In this document: in pieces, positions 1 through 10,300 of the stretch
Numbering within the stretch: position 1 is the first letter of the stretch
How the letters are laid out: every line of letters begins with the position of its first letter
Assembly (NCBI GenBank): GCA_039707655.1
Contig: CM077671.1
Location: forward strand, 365,578,720-365,642,719
Source of the DNA: Elymus sibiricus
Taxonomy: Eukaryota > Streptophyta > Magnoliopsida > Poales > Poaceae
Direction of reading: 5' to 3'
DNA length: 64,000 bases
Notes under the pieces: model-generated
The model's database searches: none
What the model saw: the letters and a program-made list of their open reading frames with translations, nothing else
What the model was told of the DNA's origin: nothing
Translations under genes and position numbers: made by a program

Positions 1-6
1 CAAACA

Positions 7-1781
7 CGTTATCAGCACTTGCCTACCAGAGAGAGCGAAAGAGAACAGAGAAGGAGAGAAGGGAAGGAGAACTCGCCGCCGGTGAGATGCCAGGCCTCGT
101 CTCCTTTTTCCTTCGCCTCATCCGCGAGGACGGTCGCCGCTACCGCCTCATTGCCCGTCGCCGCCACGGAGTAGGTGGACTCCGGCGCTTCCGTCGCAGG
201 ATGCAAGCCATCCGCCGCTTCGGCCGCGATGCCGCTGGACGCGGTTACCATGGCACTGGGAGGGGTGCGCGTGGAGGTTACTACGCCTCTGGACGCGGCC
301 ACCGCGCCGCCGGATGCGCCCGCCGCGGTGCTCCTCGCGCCCGTGGCCCTACGCCGATGGGGTTCGACCCCTGGCTGGTGGCCGGCCCGAGCGCCCCTGC
401 GGCGCACGGGGCTGCAGCCGCGCCTGCCCCGCCTCCCGGGTCTCCGCCTCCACCACCTCCTCCACCGGCGGCTTGGCTCGCGTCGTCGACGCCCACGCCG
501 GTCACCGAGACCGCCGGCCCGAGCCGTGGACCTCCTGGCTATGTGCCCGTCCCGATGCGCGCCTTTGCGGACGAGGAGGCCGCGCTCGGCTTCGTCTCTG
601 CGCCCACCGGCGCCTCCGGCGTCATCCGCCTCGGAGTTGGGATGGAGGGCGCCGACGCCTCGGTCCCGCCGCCGCAGGACATGGCCGCGGGCTCGAGCGG
701 CCGCCTCTTCGGGCGTGCCGTGGCCGCCCTCGACCGCCGTCCCGGTCGCCGCCCCGGCTCGTGGGCTCCGGCGAGCCTTGGATTCGCCGCCGCCCCGCCT
801 CAGGGAGGTCGCCGTGTCCCCGCTACCGTCGTCGTCGTCTCTTCTTCGGAGGAGGCCGCTTCGTCCGCGTCAAGCCGGTGAAGGCGTGGAGGCGCAGGGG
901 GAGTGCAGCGGCTTGGTCATCTGCCAGCCGCGCCGTGCAGGAGGTGGAGATCGAGAGGTGGTGGCGTGGTGCGGGTCGTGGTCTTCGTCTTATCCGCAAC
1001 CACTCCAGCCTCGCTCGCCTCTTGTGCGGTGCAGGTTGGCTGGGCTTTAGGCCGGCTGAGCAAGCCCAGGCCAGGGCGGCTGGGTAGCCTCGGGCTGCTC
1101 CTTGTGGCTATTTTTTTTTCTTATTTCTCTGTTTAGTACTAGTTAGTGCTAATTATTGTATATTGCAGTTTTAGACTATGTTTAGTACTGCTTAGTACTT
1201 AGATTGACTACTACTTACATTTCAGTCCTGTTCTAGATTCATTCTATGTTAGGACTTGTGTAATTATCAGTAGGTGTGTTTATATTATGCAAAGAATTGA
1301 TAATATAAATAAAGTACCGGATTTCATCTGGGAAGAATGACATGTTCCATGTGTTTACCACATATCTCTCGAACATGTTTTTGCGATTGAGATCAGCTTC
1401 TCTCGCATATCAAACTTGCAAATTTTTGAATATTTCTCCCTCGTCTTATTTGGAATCACAAGGTAATGAGTTGTGATCTATTGCACATGTGCAGACTATC
1501 CTCTCTTACTGTGAGGTCTACGCTTTGTCAATCTCGACAAGCGATTACCTTCAACGTGTATTCCTCATATCAAAATTGTAGCATACACAAGGTAATGGCC
1601 ATGCAGCCTATTACTGTGAGATCTAAGTGATCTTCAAAGTGTTATGTTCACACAATTAAGGTTGAGAATTTTTCAAGTTTACACTTGAGTATCAAATTTT
1701 TGCATTCTTATTACTCAACCATGATGGTTTTTAATTTACCACCCGTAAATTAATTATCTCTGGTTCTCCATGTAGGCAAAT
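7..1781 (+). other. Copia leader with GC-rich, possibly coding insert
   Basis: The leader is unusually long. Positions about 87-1090 are very GC-rich and open in several frames. The frame 87-881 (264 codons, ATG start) reads as an Arg/Gly-rich stretch with RGG-like GRGYHGTGRGARGG, followed by a proline run and an Ala/Ser-rich tail. From about 1100 to 1781 the sequence turns AT-rich without coding signs, with short repeats of the type ATTACTGTGAGATCTA. I cannot tell an element-encoded leader protein from a captured host exon or a chance GC-rich frame. Immediately after the LTR lies CGTTATCAGCAC, the expected place for the primer site, but I do not recognise the primer tRNA. Confidence 0.5.
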
Positions 1782-2834
1782 ATGACTGCCAAAGAGTTTG
1801 AGGAGCTTGCCCTCAATGGCCACAATTACCCTACATGGGCTATGGACATCAAGATCAGTCTTGCGTCCCGTGGGATAGCGCGTGCAATACAACCCCCGGA
1901 GACTCCTCTCCCGGCTGGGGCCACGCCGCTGACAGAACAGCAGAACTATGCTGCTTTATTCATCATAAGGCACCATATTCATCCAGATCTCAAGTCTGAG
2001 TATTTACAGGAGGAATCTCCTAGTACTCTGTTTCTGGCCCTCAAAACGAGGTATGAACAGCAGAAGGCAGTAGTCCTGCCAGAAGCACTCCATGATTGGA
2101 CACATCTCCGCCTTCAGGATTTCAAATCCATTGGTGAGTACAATCATGCTGTTCATAAGATATGTTCCAAACTGCGTTTTTGTGAGAAGGAACCTACTGA
2201 GGGGGAGAAGATAGAGAAAACTTTATCTACTATGCTCCCTTCAGATAGGATCCTCCAACAACAATACCGTGCTCGTAACTACACTGTCTATTCCGAGCTT
2301 ATTCACATGTTACTTCAGGCTGAAAAGCATGATGAGCTACTCGCTAAGAATGGCTCTCAACGCCCAGTTGGGGCACAACCTTTACCTGAAGTTCATCTGA
2401 ATGTCGCGAATAGACAGAAGTTTAATGGTACCTTTCAAGGTAAACATTCCAATTCTGAGCACAAGCACAAGCGCAATGGGAACAGAAAATTCAGAAACAT
2501 GGGCAAGGGAAAAGGCACTGCAAAGCCCAAGTTTGATAAATCCAAGCTTTGCAACAAGTGTGGATGCTACACGCATTCTACTGAAAAGTGCTCAATGCCC
2601 AAGCATCTGGTCATGCTGTACCAGCAATCTCAGGGACGCAAAGCACCTCAAGGGAAAAGGTTTGAAGCCAACTTCAACCTTCATCCACATGGCGAAAATG
2701 GAGCTGGTGCTTCGCACGATGTTCCTCCTGGACCGAGCAACGCCATGATTCCTTATCCACTTGAGGACCCTGCTGAAACGGAGGCCATGTTGCTTGAGTA
2801 CACCTCAAACGATGTGTTTGGCGACTTTGACTAG
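1782..2834 (+). CDS. gag: Copia gag (nucleocapsid) protein
   Basis: This 350-aa protein packages the element RNA in virus-like particles. It opens with the Copia gag signature LNGHNYPTWAMDIKISL, which resembles the retrotransposon gag-polypeptide family. A long helical capsid-like part follows. A basic stretch (about residues 225-255) precedes one CCHC zinc knuckle at residues 257-270 (C-x2-C-x4-H-x4-C). The ATG at 1782 is the first in frame after the AT-rich leader. The frame ends with TAG at 2832-2834. It is not fused to pol: 197 bases separate the two frames, so pol needs its own translation route or a spliced message. No disabling mutation is visible. Confidence 0.92.
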   Translation: MTAKEFEELALNGHNYPTWAMDIKISLASRGIARAIQPPETPLPAGATPLTEQQNYAALFIIRHHIHPDLKSEYLQEESPSTLFLALKTRYEQQKAVVLPEALHDWTHLRLQDFKSIGEYNHAVHKICSKLRFCEKEPTEGEKIEKTLSTMLPSDRILQQQYRARNYTVYSELIHMLLQAEKHDELLAKNGSQRPVGAQPLPEVHLNVANRQKFNGTFQGKHSNSEHKHKRNGNRKFRNMGKGKGTAKPKFDKSKLCNKCGCYTHSTEKCSMPKHLVMLYQQSQGRKAPQGKRFEANFNLHPHGENGAGASHDVPPGPSNAMIPYPLEDPAETEAMLLEYTSNDVFGDFD

Positions 2835-3031
2835 TCCCTCGACCTCCTTAGTGATCTACTTAATTATGTCCATTTGTGATGATTGTAATAAGAACATAAG
2901 TTTGTTGTTGTCTTTATATTATATTGTATCAGCACATTTGATATAATAAGATTGTATTCTATGTATTAACATGAGGTTTTTCTTATTGAAAATTCTTTGT
3001 TTTATATATAGTTCTCTACGGGGACAATCCG
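2835..3031 (+). other. AT-rich spacer between gag and pol
   Basis: The 197-base spacer is rich in A and T, has no coding signal, and ends in ...TTTTATATATAG before the pol frame. The last AG could serve as a 3' splice site. In the related BARE1 element gag and pol output is known to be adjusted by splicing. Whether that happens here is inference. Confidence 0.45.
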
Positions 3032-6000
3032 ATGGAAGAGGAATTATGCCTTGTGGACAGTGGTACCACAAACTCCATACTGAGGGAGATGAAATATTTC
3101 CAAACTCTTAAAAAGATGAATGGAGATATTCTAACTATCGCTGGACGCGATACAGTGATTGTTGGTACTGGACGTGCCATATTCACCCTCCCAAGTGGTA
3201 CACAAGTGACGATTGAGGATGCTTTATTGTATCCCGACTCATCACGTACCCTGATCAGTTATCGAGATATCCGTAAAAATGGTTTTCACATTGAAACCCA
3301 TGAAGACAACAAAGAGGAGTATCTACTCTTTACCAAAGATCACGGATATGGCAAAAAGGTACATGAGAAAATTCCTTCTCTATCGTCTGGTTTGTACTAT
3401 ACGTACATCAAACCCGTAGAACATGTTGCATACAAAGTAATTTTTCAGAATGTTAACGCATTCCAAACCTGGCATGATCGCCTAGGCCATCCCGGCATCG
3501 GGATGATGAGAAAAATTACTAGCAATTCCATTGGTCATAATTTGCTTGAGTCAAAATTTCCTCAATCTTCAGACTTTGTGTGCACATCTTGTGCCACGGG
3601 AAAGCTAATTTTGAGGCCCTCGCACCTCAAAATACAAGCTGAACCACTTCAGTTCCTTGAACGTATTCAAGGAGACATTTGTGGTCCCATTCAGCCATTA
3701 TCTGGACCTTTTCGGTATTTCATGGTTCTGATTGACGCATCTACACGATGGTCACATGTGTGTCTTCTATCCACACGAAACCATGCATTTGCCAAGATAA
3801 TGAGGCAAGTCATTAAGTTGCAAGCCCATTATCCTGAAAGTCGAATTAAGACAATTCGAATGGACAACGCTGCAGAATTCTCCTCACATGCTTTCAATGA
3901 TTATTGCATGGCTTTGGGGATTGAAGTTCAGCACTCTGTTCCATATGTCCATACACAAAATGGTTTGGCTGAAGCATTGATTAAGAGGATTAAACTCATT
4001 GCAAGACCTTTGTTGACGAATTGCAACTTGCCAACCTCTTGTTGGGGTCATGCCGTTTTACACGCTGCTGACTTGATACAATTGAGGCCAACTGCATATC
4101 ACAGTTCTTCCCCTCTGGAATTGGTACGTGGAAATCCTCCAAGCATTTCCCATCTGCGTAAGTTCGGATGTGCTACATACATCCCGATCTCACCACCACA
4201 GCGGACATCTATGGGCCCACACAGAAAGTTGGGGATCTATGTGGGGTACAAATCGCCGTCGATTATCAAGTACCTGGAACCCCTTACTGGGGATCTGTTC
4301 ACAGCCCGTCACGCTGATTGTATATTCAATGAGGAACATTTTCCGGCATTAGGGGGAGATTTCAAGTACCAGAAAGAATGCCCGGAAATTGATTGGAATG
4401 CTCATGCCATTTCATCCTCTGATCCACGTACCCATGAGACCGAACTTCAAGTTCGGAAGATCATTAATTTGCAACATCTTGCAAATAATCTGCCAGATTC
4501 ATTTACTGACCTGAAAGGTGTGACAAAATCCTTAAATCCGGCCAGAAACGCGCCAGAAAGAGTGGAGGTACCAATAAAAACCACTCAACTCCCTGTTCCT
4601 AAAAAGAGGGGGAGTAGTATGGCCTATGACCTGGAGCTAGCTTCTAGCAAGCAGCAAAGGAAATCGAGGAGAAAATCCTCGGAGTCAGTAAATGCAGGTC
4701 AACTCAACGTTGACAAACACCTGATGGGTAGTATACACCCAGTGGAAGGGCAACCTCCACAACCCAGCTCCAGTATGCACAAACTGGCTGGAACATCGGA
4801 ACACCCAGACTCAATCGTATTGGGAAATCACGAAGAGTCTCTAGGGGTGCAAGAAATTTCCATCAACTATGTTGATTCTGGAGAATCATTTGACCGTAAG
4901 ACTACGACTGTCGACATATATTTTGCTGAAAAGATTGCAGATACCCTTCTCACTGATCATGATCCAAGGTCTATCGTCGAGTGCCAAAGGCGCTCCGACT
5001 GGCCTAAATGGAAGGATGCAATCCAAGCAGAAATTGCCTCGCTTAACAAAAGAAAGGTATTCACTGAAGCAATACCTACACCTCCCAATGTTTTCCCTGT
5101 GGGATTCAAATGGGTTTTCCTCCGGAAACGGAATGAGAACAATGAGGTGGTGAGATACAAAGCAAGGCTCGTAGCACAAGGTTTCACGCAGAAACCCGGC
5201 ATTGATTTCAATGAGACATACTCTCCAGTAATGAGTGGAACCACTTTCCGATATCTTATATCTTTGGCAGTGCAAAATCGTCTATCCATGCAGTTGATGG
5301 ACGTCGTGACTGCATATCTTTACGGATCACTAGATTCGGACATATATATGAAGGTTCCTGACGGAATCTCTATCCCGAATAACAGTGCAAAACGCAACAT
5401 GTATTGTGTAAAGCTGAATAAGTCATTGTATGGCTTAAGACAGTCGGGACGGATGTGGTACAACCGACTCAGTGAGTTCCTTCTTCAGAAAGGTTACTCT
5501 AATAGCACTGATTGCCCATGTGTTTTCATCAAGAAATCCTCCACAGGATTTTGCATCATTTCTGTGTACGTTGACGATCTCAACATCATTGGCAACACAC
5601 CAGACATTGATGAAGCACGCAATCATCTAAAGATGGAATTTGAGATGAAGGATTTGGGTAAAACCAAATTTTGCTTAGGTATTCAACTTGAGCACCTCCC
5701 CTCAGGAATCATGGTACACCAAGCTGCCTATATCCAGAAAATATTGGAGAAATTCAATATGGACAAATCCTATCCATCTAAAACTCCTATGGTGGTTCGA
5801 TCTCTAGACGTAGAGAAAGATCCATTCAGACCGAGGGATGATGGAGAAGAGGTGTTGGGACCTGAAGTTCCATACCTCAGTGCCGTTGGAGCGCTTATGT
5901 ATCTTGCAAATTGCACAAGACCTGATATTGCATTTGCAGTGAATCTACTTGCTAGACATAGCGCAGCTCCCACCAAACGTCATTGGTCTGGAGTGAAGAA

Positions 6001-6592
6001 TATCTTTCGATATCTCCAAGGCACAAAGGATCTTGGCCTATTTTTCCAGTTCCAGAGAAATCAGGACTCTGATATGATTGGATATGCAGATGCCGGTTAT
6101 TTGTCTGATCCCCATAATGCCAGATCTCAGACCGGTTTTGTGTTCCTACATGGTGGTACTGCTATATCATGGAAGTCTTCAAAACAGACTTTGGTGGCAA
6201 CATCTACCAATCATTCTGAAATAATTTCATTATTCGAAGCATCATGTGAATGTGTATGGCTTCGCAGAATGATAAACCACATACAGCAGTCATGTGGAAT
6301 TGGTTCGATAGAATCACCCACCATTATCTATGAGGATAATGCGGCCTGTGTTGCACAGATGCAAACAGGATACATCAAGAGTAATATCACTAAGCATATT
6401 TCTCCTAAATGGTTTTTCCCCCACAATCTTCAGAAAAGCGGGGAAATAAGTATTCTGCAAGTCAAATCATGCGACAACCTTGCTGATTTATTTACTAAGT
6501 CTCTACCAAGTTCTACATTTCAGAAATATGTTCATGGAATTGGTATGCGACGACTTAGGGACTTGCAGGCGTCAGGGGGAGTCTCTTCTTGA
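3032..6592 (+). CDS. pol: Copia pol polyprotein (PR-IN-RT-RH)
   Basis: A 1186-aa polyprotein with the Copia domain order. The aspartic protease has D9-S-G. The integrase has the HHCC zinc site (WHDRLGHPG ... CTSC) and catalytic D215, D278 and E314; the last two are 35 residues apart, the canonical D,D35E spacing. The reverse transcriptase has MDVVTAYLYG and the Y846-V-D-D box. RNase H follows (YADAGYLSD, then EDNAACVAQ) and the C-terminal ADLFTKSLP motif. No internal stop or frameshift is present and the length is normal for gag-less pol. The GAG-pre/integrase part reads GLAEALIKRI at the catalytic Glu. The ATG at 3032 is the first in frame; translation after a separate gag frame implies splicing or internal initiation. 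Confidence 0.93.
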   Translation: MEEELCLVDSGTTNSILREMKYFQTLKKMNGDILTIAGRDTVIVGTGRAIFTLPSGTQVTIEDALLYPDSSRTLISYRDIRKNGFHIETHEDNKEEYLLFTKDHGYGKKVHEKIPSLSSGLYYTYIKPVEHVAYKVIFQNVNAFQTWHDRLGHPGIGMMRKITSNSIGHNLLESKFPQSSDFVCTSCATGKLILRPSHLKIQAEPLQFLERIQGDICGPIQPLSGPFRYFMVLIDASTRWSHVCLLSTRNHAFAKIMRQVIKLQAHYPESRIKTIRMDNAAEFSSHAFNDYCMALGIEVQHSVPYVHTQNGLAEALIKRIKLIARPLLTNCNLPTSCWGHAVLHAADLIQLRPTAYHSSSPLELVRGNPPSISHLRKFGCATYIPISPPQRTSMGPHRKLGIYVGYKSPSIIKYLEPLTGDLFTARHADCIFNEEHFPALGGDFKYQKECPEIDWNAHAISSSDPRTHETELQVRKIINLQHLANNLPDSFTDLKGVTKSLNPARNAPERVEVPIKTTQLPVPKKRGSSMAYDLELASSKQQRKSRRKSSESVNAGQLNVDKHLMGSIHPVEGQPPQPSSSMHKLAGTSEHPDSIVLGNHEESLGVQEISINYVDSGESFDRKTTTVDIYFAEKIADTLLTDHDPRSIVECQRRSDWPKWKDAIQAEIASLNKRKVFTEAIPTPPNVFPVGFKWVFLRKRNENNEVVRYKARLVAQGFTQKPGIDFNETYSPVMSGTTFRYLISLAVQNRLSMQLMDVVTAYLYGSLDSDIYMKVPDGISIPNNSAKRNMYCVKLNKSLYGLRQSGRMWYNRLSEFLLQKGYSNSTDCPCVFIKKSSTGFCIISVYVDDLNIIGNTPDIDEARNHLKMEFEMKDLGKTKFCLGIQLEHLPSGIMVHQAAYIQKILEKFNMDKSYPSKTPMVVRSLDVEKDPFRPRDDGEEVLGPEVPYLSAVGALMYLANCTRPDIAFAVNLLARHSAAPTKRHWSGVKNIFRYLQGTKDLGLFFQFQRNQDSDMIGYADAGYLSDPHNARSQTGFVFLHGGTAISWKSSKQTLVATSTNHSEIISLFEASCECVWLRRMINHIQQSCGIGSIESPTIIYEDNAACVAQMQTGYIKSNITKHISPKWFFPHNLQKSGEISILQVKSCDNLADLFTKSLPSSTFQKYVHGIGMRRLRDLQASGGVSS

Positions 6593-6761
6593 GATATCCT
6601 TGTTTTATGACATCACATTATGCTATCTCTTTGTGAGTTTATGTTTCAGGTTCTCATCAAGTTTTTATGAAGAACTTTTTGGAGAAGAATCTTTTGAGAT
6701 GATAGCCCTACCTGGATGATCGTGAGACGATTCTACATGGTCAAGCGTAGATTAGGGGGAG
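6593..6761 (+). other. 3' untranslated part and polypurine tract of Copia
   Basis: The stretch has no reading frame. It ends in ATTAGGGGGAG (6751-6761) directly before the 3' LTR, the position and composition of a plus-strand priming polypurine tract. Confidence 0.75.
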
Positions 6762-6969
6762 TGTTAAGATTAATTACAACATATGTAATTAAGGGGAATC
6801 TCCCCTTGCCCAACGGGCGGACGGTTACACCCGCACAGGCGCGGTGCCTCCCGCAACCGTAGCGTCTCCCTGGAACCGACGCATCTCCTCGGATCGTCAC
6901 GTCTCCTCCCTCTGTATAAATTGCAGATTCCTGCACATCATTGAATTAAGGATTTCATTTCCTCAAACA
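6762..6969 (+). repeat. 3' LTR of the Copia element (208 bp)
   Basis: The LTR starts TGTTAAGATTAATTAC after the polypurine tract and ends TCAAACA; its last six bases equal positions 1-6. It carries a TATA-like CTGTATAAATT at about 6912-6922, so it holds its own Pol II promoter, and transcription would begin about 30 bases further on. Its right edge is only about 270 bp upstream of the TATA box of the MATE gene. Confidence 0.88.
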
Positions 6970-7239
6970 CGATCTAGAAGCGATACTACATACTACCACT
7001 CGCATGCCAGCAGAGACCATCAATTTTCCCACTGTGCGTGCCGCTGCCGCCAGAAGCAACAAACATGCTCTCGCACGCACTCCAGGTTCCAGGTTCCAGG
7101 TTCCAGCCGCAAGCCCAAACCAATAGCAGCGAGAGCAAAAAACGAAACAAAACTCCACATTTCCGGAGCCGAGCCAAAAGGACGCACGGCAGCCACAACC
7201 AATTCCTATTTTTTCCCCGCCGCCGCCGCAGCTCCTCCC

Positions 7240-7248
7240 TTTTATAAC
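7240..7248 (+). promoter_or_regulatory. TATA box of the MATE gene
   Basis: TTTTATAAC lies about 114 bp upstream of the start codon at 7354, in an otherwise C-rich leader with CCTCCT repeats. Transcription would start near 7270, giving an 80-90-base 5' leader. Confidence 0.6.
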
Positions 7249-7353
7249 GCCCGCACAGCAGACAGCGCCGAGCAGAGCCCCTCCTCCTCCTCCTCTGCAT
7301 CTCCGCCCTCGGCCACAGGAAACAGAGGCAGGCAGCAAGACACGCACGCACCC

Positions 7354-10300
7354 ATGGCCACGGACAGCAAGCTGCAGAGCCCGCTGCTGCCGCCGCCGGC
7401 CGGCAGCGAGGGCGGCGAGGAGGGGCACGGGGGCAGCAAGCGGCTGGAGAGCATCCTGAGCGACGAGTCGGTGCCGTGGGCGCGGCGGATGTGCGCGGCG
7501 ACGGCGGTGGAGATGCGGATGCTGGTGCGGCTGGCGGCGCCGGCCGTGCTGGTGTACATGATCAACTACCTGATGTCCATGTCCACGCAGATCTTCGCCG
7601 GCCACCTCGGCACCCTCGAGCTCGCCGCCGCCTCCCTCGGCAACACCGGCATCCAGGTCTTCGCCTACGGCCTCATGGTACGTACGCGCCTAGCCCCCGC
7701 ACAAACCACGCATACATACCTTACCTCCATGGATTCGACCATCAGCAGCAGTAGGAGCACTTCTCATCCACGCCGAATCGAGAAGATTCTCGATTGGGCT
7801 CAGATTAATCAAATCAATCATCACGTCGATCGGCGGAGCAGCTGAGCGGCCTCGTGTGATTGACTGCTCCTATAAACGACAGATACCGAGCAGAGCAGCA
7901 GCAGCGGTAGCACTGAACTTTAGACCCGGTCGCAGGACGACTTCTCGGGCGACCGCAGCTCAACAACTGCAGCGTCAGCGTTTGCTTTGCTTTGCCTTGG
8001 ATGCGTTGGTGCAGGGATGCGATTTCTCGGGCGCATCATGTCAGGTCGCATCACGGGTTACCTTTTTCTCTATGGAAAAAAATAATAGTGTCACGTCAGG
8101 AGCTCGTGCCTTCTTACGAGCACCAATTATTTTAGTCTTGCATCCTAGCCTGTGCGTCGTCCTCACCTACGTGATAGATAGATAGGTACATGACGACTGG
8201 TGATGGAGTCGTGGTATGGCGGGAGGGAAGTGAGACACGTAGCCGCCCTCTAGAAATTAGATCCAACCCAACACACGTGGAGACATTGGTACCGGTGCAA
8301 GCTGTGCGCCCTCAATGCTTTCGCCTATATTTTCGTGGGCCGTGTAATTGAAAACAATAAGGGCAGTGCTCTGCGCCGGCGCGCCGGCCGAAACTTTCCG
8401 CCGGCCGCACGCGGGCCGCCCGATCCGTTAGATTGGATCTGGTTTGACCGTTAGATCGGTCCATGCAGCAAAAATCCTCGATGCAGCAAATTTCGGCCAC
8501 GATGTAGCAAATTTCGGTCACGGATGTAGCAAAAATATGGTTGTAGCAAAAAAATATCAACGTGGTCGTAGTAAAAAAACGACGCTGATGATGCGTGGTA
8601 GCAAAACAAAATGTGGGTTGTAGCAAAACAATCCGGTGAACTCGGGTTGCAACTCTGACGAACGTGTATGCAGATTTTTTTAGTGAACGGTTGTAGCAAA
8701 AAATGATACCGGTTGTAGCAAAAATTAACACCGGTTGTAGCAAAAAAATCCGACGAACTCGGGTTGCAACTAAACGTGGATGCAGCTTTTTTAGTGAACA
8801 AAATGTAGCAAAAATCACCAACGATTGCAGAAAAATCCTGTCGGTAGTAGCAAAAAAAAGATAACAGTTGCAGCAAAAATGACGCCTCGCAGCAAAAAAG
8901 GAAGGGGGTCCACGCGCGGGATTGCACGACGCGCGCAGGACCGGCCGAAACGTTCGGCCGGCGCGCCGTCGGGAAACGTTTCCCAAACAATAACTGAAGT
9001 TTCTAATTTCCAAACTTTCTCTTTCAAATGTCCATTTCAGTTTTCTTTAGCCCCCATTACAGTTATTAATGTTGCGGGGACCATTAGTTCGATTTTCGAA
9101 ATGCTTGGGCTGTGTTTCGAAAGACATTTCATATAGCTTCGTATGCGATTCATACAAGCTTACTTTCAGACATGCTTTCTTTTTTTATTTCGACATTGTC
9201 TCAGAAGCGAGTTAGTTGTATTTCAGTGGAAATTCCATGCATTTTGAAACGTTTCCTTTTAGACATGTTTTCATTTTATTTCGGTCTTGCCGCAAAATGA
9301 GCTTCAGGTGCAATTTTCCAAAATTCCCGCAAACTTTTTTTTGTACACAAATTTCCACAAACTGAAATGTCACAAAGTATTCACTGGAATTCAAATGCAT
9401 TTCAGAGCTGATTAAGATACACTTTCGGAATAAATACACAACGATTTCATAAGTTTCACAAGTTACTCATATATTCAGAGAAGTGCCACAAACTAAAATT
9501 CTGGAATTTCCCTTTTCAAAAAAAATTCTGGAATTTCATATAGATCATGGAAAAGTGCCGCAAACAAAAGATACATTTCAGAGAAACACCACAAGCCGAA
9601 ATTTCGTTTTTTTTAACCGAAATTCAAATGCATTACGAGTTAAGATACACTCCGGATGAATTACACAACCATTTGACATTTTTTAAAAGTTTCAGTATAT
9701 GTACAAAAAGGCAACAAAAGCAAAACAATTACAGATACAAAGTTGAAATTTGAATGCAATTTTGCACTGGATTTCTATCATATTTCTTTCCCAATCCATA
9801 ATTGGAAATATATTGCGCATGCATTTGTCAATTATTTCATTTCTATTTTTAATCTGAGGTTCATTTATATATGCAATTTCATTCAGGTTTCACAATTTCA
9901 AATACACTCCACATCAATTTGACAAAAAAGCCGAATCCTTTTGGAATTACAAAACTAGAATTCTAATTGACCAACTGTGCAATGCTTTGCAGCTTGGCAT
10001 GGGGAGCGCGGTGGAGACTCTATGCGGGCAGGCGTATGGCGCGAACAAGTTCGACATGCTGGGCATCTACATGCAACGCTCCACTGTCCTGCTCATGGCC
10101 ACCGGCATCCCGCTCGCCGTCCTCTACGCGTTCTCCCGCCCCATCCTCATCCTCCTCGGCGAGTCCCCCGAGATAGCCCGCGCCGCGGCCATCTTCGTCT
10201 ACGGCCTCATCCCGCAGATCTTCGCCTACGCTGCCAACTTCCCCATTCAAAAGTTCATGCAGGCGCAGAGCATCATGGCGCCCAGCGCCTACATCTCCGC

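Larger units (their letters stand above)
1..6969 (+). mobile_element. Copia LTR retrotransposon, nearly complete
   Basis: Positions 1-6 (CAAACA) match the last six bases of the LTR at 6762-6969, so the window opens on the final bases of the 5' LTR and the internal part starts at 7. The order is leader, gag (1782-2834), pol (3032-6592), purine-rich tract ending at 6761, and a 208-bp 3' LTR. In pol the order protease, integrase, reverse transcriptase, RNase H is the Copia (Ty1) order. Both frames are open with all catalytic motifs, so the copy may be autonomous. The short LTR and the gag/pol split separate it from the Angela elements further right. I do not assign a family name. The target duplication cannot be checked because the left flank is outside the window. 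Confidence 0.93.

Noticed and set aside
12..1136. Several overlapping long frames on both strands in the GC-rich Copia leader
   Set aside because: They overlap each other in different frames and owe their length to GC richness. Only the 87-881 frame is mentioned, as a possibility.
6955..7605. Minus-strand frames across the MATE first exon
   Set aside because: They are antisense shadows of the real exon, with low-complexity Arg/Gly/His content and no motif.
8312..9013. Minus-strand 233-codon frame in the MATE intron
   Set aside because: It is produced by the TGTAGCAAAA array of the MITE read backwards; the residues (FCYN, LLQP repeats) reflect the repeat.
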